Part shown: piece by piece, positions 1-5,562 of the stretch
Layout: every line of letters starts with the position of its first letter
Position numbering within the stretch: the first letter of the stretch is position 1
Assembly: GCA_028289505.1 (NCBI GenBank)
Contig: JANQPK010000261.1
Span: forward strand, 1-6,621
Source: Cyclobacteriaceae bacterium
Lineage (GTDB): Bacteria > Bacteroidota > Bacteroidia > Cytophagales > Cyclobacteriaceae
DNA length: 6,621 nt
Direction: 5' to 3'
Position numbers and translations under genes: made by a program
Notes under the pieces: generated by a model
Database searches by the model: none
What the model was told of the DNA's origin: nothing
The model's input: the letters and a program-made list of their open reading frames with translations, nothing else

Positions 1-1
1 T

Positions 2-892
2 TCGGTCGAGATTTCAGAGTTGGGAGATCACGAAGCGCTTTATTTTGGGCTTGATGCTTGTGCCGATCAGGATAAGGAGGACTATGTTAATGTGCTTTAC
101 AGGTTAGATGCTGGACCTTGGAACTTAGTAGCTAATGCATTAAACTGGTGTGGTCTATATGCTGCATGTGGCAGCCATACCCTATACGGTGATGATGGCA
201 TCAATAGTGGTGATTGTCGAGACCACGATGATGATTGGGGGGTGGCTTTAATTAGTAATTCGAACCTCTCTGGAAATCAGCTGGAGATCCGTATTGAAGC
301 AATCAATTCCGCGACAGACGAAATCATTAGAATTGATAATCTGATCATCCAAGGCATGTTATCCCTTCCAGTTGAATTAAGCTCTTTTCAGGCAAAGCAA
401 GTTGATAACCGGGTCCTACTAACCTGGAAGACCATTTCTGAAACCGATAATGACTATTTTGAAGTCCAGCGTAAAATGGTGTCTGAGAGTCATCATTGGG
501 AAACCATTGCGATAGTCGATGGCCAGGGAACCAGCCACCATAGCCAGCACTACCACTATACCGACTTGCTGCCACTACCGGGTTCATCGCTGTATCGATT
601 GAAACAGGTGGATTTTGATGGTAAATTCGAGTTTTCAGATCTAAAAACAGTTGTTATAAAACCCCGTATTAACCCATTTCCAAACCCAGCAAGTGATTTC
701 GTGGTTGTTCCGATTACAAATACCACGAGATTACCTCAAATTATAACCGCTTATGATATATCAGGAGCTAAAATATGTGTGGAATACGAGAACAAAAATA
801 ATTATATAATATTGGATATCAGAATTTTAAAATCTGGTTATTATACATATACTTTAAATAATAAAAATTACCGACTATGGGTTATCAAGTAA
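2..892 (+). CDS. T9SS-secreted protein, C-terminal part (5' end outside the window)
   Basis: The reading frame is open to the left edge, so the true start lies outside; the TTG at 20-22 sits inside the frame and is not a convincing start. About 296 residues are visible. The first ~115 resemble a beta-sandwich domain, acidic and Cys-containing (DACADQ, WCGLYAACG, GDC), ending in a DNLIIQG strand. Next comes a linker/Fn3-like module (PVELSSFQAK, then TISETDNDYFEVQRK) that is very common just before the sorting domain in Bacteroidota secreted proteins. It includes a His-rich turn (SHHSQHYHY). The last ~70 residues start with NPFPNPASD and end in RLWVIK, typical of a T9SS type A sorting domain. 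The protein is therefore expected to cross the outer membrane by T9SS and be released or anchored at the surface. Its catalytic or binding role cannot be named because the N-terminal part is missing. It converges on the next gene with 10 bases between stops. Confidence 0.87.
   Translation, partial: SVEISELGDHEALYFGLDACADQDKEDYVNVLYRLDAGPWNLVANALNWCGLYAACGSHTLYGDDGINSGDCRDHDDDWGVALISNSNLSGNQLEIRIEAINSATDEIIRIDNLIIQGMLSLPVELSSFQAKQVDNRVLLTWKTISETDNDYFEVQRKMVSESHHWETIAIVDGQGTSHHSQHYHYTDLLPLPGSSLYRLKQVDFDGKFEFSDLKTVVIKPRINPFPNPASDFVVVPITNTTRLPQIITAYDISGAKICVEYENKNNYIILDIRILKSGYYTYTLNNKNYRLWVIK
671..889 (+). other. Type IX secretion C-terminal sorting domain (type A-like)
   Basis: This is a sub-feature of the secreted protein. 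It begins with the NPFPNPASD strand motif, continues through a short AYDISGAKI strand and a SGYYTYTL strand, and ends on a basic/hydrophobic tail just before the stop. That order (PNPxxD, D..G, GxY, terminal strand) is the known pattern of the type A sorting domain recognised by the T9SS translocon and sortase. Bases 781-880 are only about 21% G+C by hand count, far below the preceding part of the gene. Confidence 0.82.
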
Positions 893-902
893 GTAATTGC
901 CT

Positions 903-1772
903 TTAGCGACAGAGATAAAAATATCGTCCACTCCAATTAAATATACCATTTGTGGATGATTCTACCGATACTGGTTTTCCGTCTTGATCGTATTGATATT
1001 CAGCAATTGCTCTAAAGTTTGGTAGTTGTTCAAAGGCCGAAACCAATCTGCCATTTTCGTATGTGAAATTCCATACTTCAGTAAGCAAACCATCAGCAGC
1101 TCTACAAACGATCTCCTCCAGGGATCCTTGGTCATCGTAATGAAATAAACAAAATTCCAATAAATCCCCTGTGAACGACACTCTGTCAAATCGTGTGATA
1201 CGTTGCCCTCCTGTGGTAAATAAGGCAGGGAGCACATCAATCCATTCCTGGGTAAGTCGGTCAATATCAAAAGTAACAATCCTGGAGTTTATAGAATCAT
1301 TTGCAAGTTCTGAAGCTTCATAGAAGAATATATAATTCTCCGGGGATAGGTCTGGGTTATAAACCGGACTCCTGGTAAACTCGGTCAGATTTTCATCGGA
1401 GTCAAACTTGAAATCAGTTCTGGTAACAATATCAGCTCCCAGTATCTCCTCAATGCTGTTAGGCACCAGAGAATCATCCTGACTGTAATTAAGCCGGAAC
1501 CTTAAATTGACCACATCTTGGCCATTGTTTTCAATTATGGAGATTGATTCCAACCTATCACCTCGATTAGGGTTATAGACAAATTCTCGCACTCCGATGA
1601 TTTGATCGTCAATGTCTCTGAACTCTATCTCTTCTACTTGGCAGATAATCGGTCCGCTTGGTGGTGGTGTAATCCCGGGAGGCGGTGCCACGGGAATAGG
1701 TTCATCTTCTGAACAAGCCAACATGGCGACCAAACAGAGCAGCAGAAAAAACCTAAGATGTGTGGTGAGCAT
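903..1772 (-). CDS. Putative surface lipoprotein of unknown function
   Basis: This 289-residue protein begins with a signal peptide (MLTTHLRFFLLLCLVAMLAC). The lipobox ends at Cys20. The residues after the cysteine (SEDE) fit the acidic S-(D/E)3 lipoprotein export signal described in Bacteroidota, so outer-surface exposure is likely. A Pro/Gly-rich tether follows (about residues 25-41). The mature domain is beta-rich and has repeated tyrosine/aspartate strand motifs resembling YD-type repeats (FVYNPNRGDRLESI, FHYDDQGSLEEI, FTYENGRLVS, YQYDQDGKPVS). Such repeats occur in many Bacteroidota lipoproteins of unknown role. Cysteines 44, 208, 223 and 288 could form disulfides. The ATG start is chosen because the signal peptide begins there. 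It lies 74 bases downstream of the DUF1080 lipoprotein gene on the same strand, with no recognisable promoter in the gap, so co-transcription is possible. I do not recognise a named family. Confidence 0.86.
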   Translation of the reverse strand: MLTTHLRFFLLLCLVAMLACSEDEPIPVAPPPGITPPPSGPIICQVEEIEFRDIDDQIIGVREFVYNPNRGDRLESISIIENNGQDVVNLRFRLNYSQDDSLVPNSIEEILGADIVTRTDFKFDSDENLTEFTRSPVYNPDLSPENYIFFYEASELANDSINSRIVTFDIDRLTQEWIDVLPALFTTGGQRITRFDRVSFTGDLLEFCLFHYDDQGSLEEIVCRAADGLLTEVWNFTYENGRLVSAFEQLPNFRAIAEYQYDQDGKPVSVESSTNGIFNWSGRYFYLCR

Positions 1773-1790
1773 GCGCTCTAGTGATCAGAG

Positions 1791-1809
1791 AAAAAGATGG
1801 ATATCATCT
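1791..1809 (-). terminator. Weak hairpin plus T-run downstream of the DUF1080 gene
   Basis: Read on the minus strand, AGATG and CATCT form a 5-base-pair stem around an ATATC loop, followed immediately by a short T-run (TTTTC). It starts about 38 bases past the DUF1080 stop codon, where a terminator could sit. The stem is short and has only two G-C pairs, so it would be a poor terminator and may be chance; at most it would attenuate read-through into the next lipoprotein gene. Confidence 0.2.
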
Positions 1810-1846
1810 AAGTACAACCATTTGACCGCAGAATTTGTTTCATCTG

Positions 1847-3070
1847 TCAATCAAATGACTTTACCAAAACCTGTTTGAAATACACATCACTAGGGCCTTT
1901 ATCAGGTGCAAATACCTTGATTCCACCCTGTAAACAAATATTCCCTGATTTATTAAAATGGTCTGGCAAGTATGATTCTGAAGACTTTTGTCCATTGACG
2001 AACATTACAATTTGCTTATCTTCGGCAAAGATCTCCATTTCATTCCAGTCATTGTAATCAATCATTCCGTACCACGCCCGGGCATGAGTGGCGATGGCAC
2101 CTGTTGAATAAGCATGAGCCGGTCCGTTATGATCGTAGATATTACATTCAATCGCATCTGTAATGGTCACTCCGGTGGAATCAGGGCTTTTTCTAATAAA
2201 TATTCCGCTATTATCCTCCTTAATAATTTTAAATACTGTTTTCAGATAGAAATCTTTGTAAGCATTATCGCTAACCAGAAAGCCACCTTCTTCACCAGAG
2301 TATCCGTGAATTACCCCATCCTCGACCGTCCATTTACCATCCCCTACAGGACTCCAGCCTTCCAAGGTACTGCCATCAAAAAGCGTATCCCAGGATAATT
2401 CCTGATTAGATCGATATCGTTCCTCCAGCAATTCAGTTACTACCGTGGCAACAACCAAGGGCTTAACTCGAATATTTCTGAAGCTAACCTGTTTATCAGG
2501 TGTCATTGGGGGTAATAACGCTAGTTTACCGCCATCGTGCCGTTTATCATTAGCCTCAGCCACCAGCTGATCATTTAAATATACCTTGAGATGGGTACCG
2601 GTAGCTTCCACCACCATGCTATTCCAATCACCGTTATCAACATCTTCCAAAACGGTGGCTCTGGCAACCGAATGAATAGTTCCTGCGGGGTTCTGATGAT
2701 CAGGATTAATGTCTGTGCTTAGAAAATATCCAGATTTTCTGGGAGTCATTTTCAACAAATCGTTAAATCTCAATAATACCCCTGACTCCGGTTCATCCGA
2801 TTTGAAGTCAAATTCCAACTGAAAGTTATCATAGGATGCTTTTGTCGCCAAAACCGCATTAGGGTTTTCTGCAGAGGCCGATATAGTGAGTACCTGCTCC
2901 GATACAGTAAGATCCAACTCACCAATCTGTTCCCAGCCAGCTAAATCATCACTCAAAAGAATGCTCCATCCATCATCAGTTACCGGTAGTGTGGTTTCAT
3001 CTGTATTTTGATTTTGTGTACAGGAAACAACAAAACCTATTATCAAAGACAGTATTGCAAAATGTTTCAT
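1847..3070 (-). CDS. Lipoprotein with two tandem DUF1080 (3-keto-disaccharide hydrolase-type) domains
   Basis: From the ATG at 3070 the protein is 407 residues. It opens with MKHFAILSLIIGFVVSC, a short lipoprotein signal with Cys17 as lipidation site. The residues after it (TQNQNTDE) lack the acidic surface-export signal, so a periplasm-facing anchor is more likely. Two concanavalin-like DUF1080 (PF06439) domains follow. Copy 1 (about 33-203) is diverged: LLSDDLAGW replaces the usual start motif, but AGTIHSVARA and GDWNSM are kept. Copy 2 (about 226-405) is canonical: LFDGSTLEGW, NSGIFIR, STGAIATHARAWY, NDWNEMEI, QGGIKVFAPDKG. Some family members are known to cleave 3-keto-glycosides; others may only bind carbohydrate. 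The frame also allows a TTG start at 3100 and an ATG at 3088, but these put extra residues before the signal peptide and fall in or right beside a promoter match at 3098-3105, so 3070 is preferred. Its substrate is unknown. Confidence 0.92.
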   Translation of the reverse strand: MKHFAILSLIIGFVVSCTQNQNTDETTLPVTDDGWSILLSDDLAGWEQIGELDLTVSEQVLTISASAENPNAVLATKASYDNFQLEFDFKSDEPESGVLLRFNDLLKMTPRKSGYFLSTDINPDHQNPAGTIHSVARATVLEDVDNGDWNSMVVEATGTHLKVYLNDQLVAEANDKRHDGGKLALLPPMTPDKQVSFRNIRVKPLVVATVVTELLEERYRSNQELSWDTLFDGSTLEGWSPVGDGKWTVEDGVIHGYSGEEGGFLVSDNAYKDFYLKTVFKIIKEDNSGIFIRKSPDSTGVTITDAIECNIYDHNGPAHAYSTGAIATHARAWYGMIDYNDWNEMEIFAEDKQIVMFVNGQKSSESYLPDHFNKSGNICLQGGIKVFAPDKGPSDVYFKQVLVKSFD

Positions 3071-3097
3071 ACCAAGTGTTTTGTCCATAGTGAATGC

Positions 3098-3105
3098 CAA
3101 AAATA
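3098..3105 (-). promoter_or_regulatory. Candidate Bacteroidota -7 promoter element for the DUF1080 gene
   Basis: On the minus strand the octamer reads TATTTTTG, an exact match to the Bacteroidota consensus TAnnTTTG. Transcription would begin around 3091, giving a leader of about 20 bases before the ATG at 3070. No clear TTG/TTTG -33 element lies at the expected 17-23 base spacing; the nearest is a CTG about 25 bases upstream. One octamer in AT-rich DNA can arise by chance, so the support is its position. Confidence 0.4.
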
Positions 3106-3116
3106 GCGAATTAATT

Positions 3117-3142
3117 TTTATCTTTATTTGCAGATAAATAAA
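3117..3142. promoter_or_regulatory. Two overlapping inverted repeats in the divergent promoter region (possible operator)
   Basis: Two perfect 7-base inverted repeats overlap here: TTTATCT (3117-3123) with AGATAAA (3132-3138), and TTTATTT (3123-3129) with AAATAAA (3136-3142). They lie 9-34 bases upstream of the small Cys protein's ATG, between it and the DUF1080 gene. TTTATTTG (3123-3130) also matches the -7 consensus in all but one fixed base on the plus strand, so a regulator bound here could cover that gene's promoter. The region is very AT-rich, which makes such repeats less surprising. Confidence 0.25.
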
Positions 3143-3150
3143 CCCTCGTT

Positions 3151-3504
3151 ATGAACACACTATTGAAAGGAGTATTTTTTATTGCCCTGATTTGTTGGTC
3201 GTCCTCTGGCTTTGCCCAAAGTACGGTAACCGGTGAAGTTACTGATGTAAAATGTTATCTAGCTAGTGGGGCTATTGGGTCTGACCACGCCAAGTGTGCC
3301 ATGGCATGTCTCAGTTCAGGACAACCTATGGGTTTACTGACCGCTGAAGGTACATTGTACATTCTTGGTATCGGAAAGGACAAGACTCAATACGAGTCTT
3401 TAAAGAAACTGGCAGGACAACAAGCTGAAGTTACCGGTAAGGCATCGGAAAAGGATGGAATGAACATGCTAGTGGTGGAAACTGCTCGTAAATCTGAAGG
3501 ATAA
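3151..3504 (+). CDS. Small exported protein with a D-x-K-C...H-x2-C-x3-C motif
   Basis: This 117-residue protein has a Sec signal peptide (about 1-22, hydrophobic FFIALICW core, probable cleavage near FAQ), so it should be periplasmic. The mature part is about 95 residues. The first conserved-looking block is DVKCY (Asp32, Cys35), followed by SDHAKCAMAC (His46, Cys49, Cys53), then GLLTAEGTLYILG and a beta-strand region (QQAEVTGKASEKDGMNMLVVE). The alternating strands and VTGxVxD opening suggest a small OB-like barrel. The Cys/His arrangement could bind a metal or heme, or form a disulfide; this is inference. Similar short proteins with this pattern are, as I recall, found as hypothetical proteins in Bacteroidota, Acidobacteria and Planctomycetes, with no established function. 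It is divergent from the DUF1080 gene (80 bases from the chosen start) and convergent with the isochorismatase gene (22 bases between stops). No Shine-Dalgarno sequence is visible, as usual in this phylum. Confidence 0.86.
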   Translation: MNTLLKGVFFIALICWSSSGFAQSTVTGEVTDVKCYLASGAIGSDHAKCAMACLSSGQPMGLLTAEGTLYILGIGKDKTQYESLKKLAGQQAEVTGKASEKDGMNMLVVETARKSEG

Positions 3505-3526
3505 ATTAACTTTGGTTTTCTGGTAT

Positions 3527-4117
3527 CTAATGGCCAAGTGATGAAATCATTGCATCAGTGGTGACTAGCTTTCCATAGGCCCTCTCAACCAGATCTAGCG
3601 TCAAGCGCTGTACTTCTGGCCAGATGGTAGCCGTAGCATCTGTAACTGCCCATAATTGGTACTCATGATGTAATGCACTGGATATGGTAGACAATACGCA
3701 TATATCCGTCATTACACCGGTAAAGATCAGTTGTTTAATGTTCAGGGTCCTAAGCGCGTAATCCAAATTGGTGTTGTAAAATGCGTCATAACTATGCTTG
3801 TCTACCACAAGTTCCTTCTGATCTGGCTTTAAATCATTGACTATTTCAACACTGGGGTCTCCCAACATACAACACGCTGTTGGTGGCTTGTGCTGCTCAT
3901 GCAACTCGCCAATAAGTGTAGGTACTTTAGGTGTATAAACAAATCTAGTGTAAATAACCGGTATCTGGGATTTGCGAAAACCCTCAACCAGTCTTTTAAT
4001 ATTTGGAATAATGGTACGACCTGGAGCCACCTCCATGGCAGCGCCTGACTCAATAAAACCCTTCTGCATATCAATCACCATCAGAGCCATCCGGTCTTTA
4101 TTAAATTGATATAGCAC
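3527..4117 (-). CDS. Isochorismatase-family cysteine hydrolase
   Basis: This 196-residue protein has the full catalytic set of the isochorismatase-like fold: Asp16 in ALMVIDMQ, Lys107 in VDKHSYDAF and nucleophile Cys140 in TGVMTDICVLST, with the cis-peptide segment Val135-Met136 just before it. No signal peptide is present, so it is cytoplasmic. The length is normal for the family, which includes nicotinamidases, isochorismatases, N-carbamoyl hydrolases and other amidases; the sequence does not say which reaction this one performs. A Cys82-Cys83 pair in the lid region is a minor oddity. The start is GTG at 4117: in this frame a TAA stop lies five codons upstream with no other start between, and the next ATG (4090) would remove residues ahead of the first strand. 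It follows the DUF1501 gene by only 20 bases on the same strand, so it is probably the last gene of that operon. Confidence 0.95.
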   Translation of the reverse strand: MLYQFNKDRMALMVIDMQKGFIESGAAMEVAPGRTIIPNIKRLVEGFRKSQIPVIYTRFVYTPKVPTLIGELHEQHKPPTACCMLGDPSVEIVNDLKPDQKELVVDKHSYDAFYNTNLDYALRTLNIKQLIFTGVMTDICVLSTISSALHHEYQLWAVTDATATIWPEVQRLTLDLVERAYGKLVTTDAMISSLGH

Positions 4118-4137
4118 CTTAGCGGATATTTAATGTG

Positions 4138-5562
4138 TTACACCAAAATATCATGAATCACATGCCCATGTACATCTGTTAACCGTATATCTCTACCGCT
4201 AAACCTAAAGGTTAAATGTTCGTGGTCAATTCCCAGAAGATGTAACATGGTAGCATGCAGGTCGTGAATGGTAGTCGGTTTGTCAATTACCCGATATCCG
4301 TACTCGTCAGTTTGACCATAAATGGTTCCACCTTTGATACCGGCGCCAGCCATCCATATTGAAAAAGCCGATGGATTGTGATCTCTTCCATCCGTACCTT
4401 GTGCAAAAGGTGTTCTACCAAACTCACCGGCAAAAACCACCAGCGTAGTTTCCAATAATCCACGATACTTCAGGTCTTTGATCAAAGCTGCAATCGCCTG
4501 GTCAACTGCGTGAGCATTTCTTTCGTGGCCATCTTTGAGTCCCCCATGTTGATCCCAACGGTCTGCCTTTACGCTTGGGCAAGTCAGCTCAATGAAGCGA
4601 ACTCCCCTTTCTACTAATCTACGGGCCATCAAACATTGAGCTGCGTAACCTGCTAGATGAGGGTCGCTAGAGTCCATGCCATACATCTTTTTGGTCAAGG
4701 TGGTCTCACCACTAAAATCAGTGAGTTCAGGAACAGATGCTTGCATCCGATAAGCCAGCTCATAATTGTTAATGGCGGCTTCGACTTCATCTTCATGTCC
4801 GATTTGACCAACCAGGGAGTTATCCATTTGATGAATCAAATCAAGTTTGCTTTTCTGGATTTCATCTGAAGGCTCTTGAGGACTAACATTGGGTATGGCG
4901 TTCCTGCCTGGCTTTAATATCGATGCCTGGTAGTCGGCTGGTAAAAAACCAGAATTGAAGTTATCAAGGCCTCCTGGAGGGATTAAACCACCATCCAAGA
5001 CCACATAGCCGGGCAGGTCCTGATTATCGGAACCTAGTCCATAATTAATCCAGGCTCCCATGCTGGGTCTTCCTTGTAGACCATGACCGGTATGCAGAAA
5101 ATAGTTCGCATTAGTATGTTCGGGAAAATCTGAAACCATACTTCGTACCAGCGCTAGATCATCGACGCAAGTAGCAATATTGGGAAACAGGTCGCTTACC
5201 CACATGCCACATTCACCATATTGTTTAAAGTTCCAAGGACTTTTGAGAATGGTACCAATGTTATTGAATTGGGTAGCATCCACCTTAAACTTTTGGTAAG
5301 GATTTTGACCATTCTCCTTTTCTAATCTTGGTTTATAATCAAAAGAGTCTACCTGGGATACGCCACCGTCCATATACAGGAATATGATACTTCTTGCCTT
5401 AGGAGCATGGTGAGGTAGTCCCAAACTCAATCCATTTTGACCTGCATTTTCAAGCGATTTAATCACTCGACGGCAAGCAGTGTTTCCCAACAAGCTCATT
5501 AACGCCAGCCCACCAAATCCATTCTTGGTCAATGTCAAAGCTTCTCTCCTGGTCATGGTCAT
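4138..5562 (-). CDS. DUF1501 protein, exported by a Tat-like signal
   Basis: This is a 474-residue DUF1501 (PF07394) protein, a family with a sulfatase/alkaline phosphatase-like fold and no settled biochemical role. The N-terminus MTMTRREALTLT has a twin-arginine (Arg5-Arg6) before a hydrophobic stretch (GFGGLALMSLL), pointing to folded export by Tat. Cys30 follows in GNTAC, but this is a poor lipobox. Family motifs in order: IIFLYMDGGVSQVDSFD (about 59-75), FPEHTNANYFLHTGH (146-160), VRFIELTCPS (321-330), RWDQHGG (335-341), FAGEFGRTPF (377-386), GRDHNPSAFSIWMAGAG (392-408), and the C-terminal HDLHATMLHLLGIDHEHLTF. The Asp/His-rich motifs are the likely metal-site residues (inference). It is complete. 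The start is set at the ATG at 5562 because it overlaps the upstream PSD1 stop as ATGA; a TTG at 5616 in the same frame would add 18 residues before the Tat signal and overlap PSD1 by 58 bases. Confidence 0.96.
   Translation of the reverse strand: MTMTRREALTLTKNGFGGLALMSLLGNTACRRVIKSLENAGQNGLSLGLPHHAPKARSIIFLYMDGGVSQVDSFDYKPRLEKENGQNPYQKFKVDATQFNNIGTILKSPWNFKQYGECGMWVSDLFPNIATCVDDLALVRSMVSDFPEHTNANYFLHTGHGLQGRPSMGAWINYGLGSDNQDLPGYVVLDGGLIPPGGLDNFNSGFLPADYQASILKPGRNAIPNVSPQEPSDEIQKSKLDLIHQMDNSLVGQIGHEDEVEAAINNYELAYRMQASVPELTDFSGETTLTKKMYGMDSSDPHLAGYAAQCLMARRLVERGVRFIELTCPSVKADRWDQHGGLKDGHERNAHAVDQAIAALIKDLKYRGLLETTLVVFAGEFGRTPFAQGTDGRDHNPSAFSIWMAGAGIKGGTIYGQTDEYGYRVIDKPTTIHDLHATMLHLLGIDHEHLTFRFSGRDIRLTDVHGHVIHDILV
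5559..5562 (-). other. ATGA stop/start overlap joining PSD1 and DUF1501
   Basis: On the minus strand the four bases ATGA contain the DUF1501 start (ATG, 5562-5560) and the PSD1 stop (TGA, 5561-5559). This is the classic layout for translational coupling, so the two proteins are probably made in linked amounts. It also fixes the DUF1501 start. Confidence 0.85.

Noticed and set aside
345..587. 80-codon open frame on the minus strand inside the T9SS protein gene
   Set aside because: It lies wholly antisense to a well-supported coding frame, with no recognisable motifs or signal peptide; a shadow frame.
893..902. Possible bidirectional terminator between the two convergent genes at the left
   Set aside because: Only 10 bases separate the stops and no inverted repeat with a T-run is visible there or just beside it.
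1612..2398. Several short plus-strand open frames across the lipoprotein and DUF1080 genes
   Set aside because: All run antisense to lipoprotein coding frames that have signal peptides and domain motifs; their translations look like random antisense sequence.
3071..3100. Longer N-terminus for the DUF1080 lipoprotein (TTG at 3100 or ATG at 3088)
   Set aside because: The extra residues precede a complete lipoprotein signal that starts at 3070, and both alternatives fall in or within a few bases of the predicted transcription start.
3505..3526. Possible terminator between the Cys protein and isochorismatase genes
   Set aside because: The 22-base gap is T/A-rich but contains no stem-forming repeat that I can see.
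4657..4869. 70-codon plus-strand open frame inside the DUF1501 gene
   Set aside because: Antisense to a clearly conserved domain with family motifs; no independent evidence for coding.
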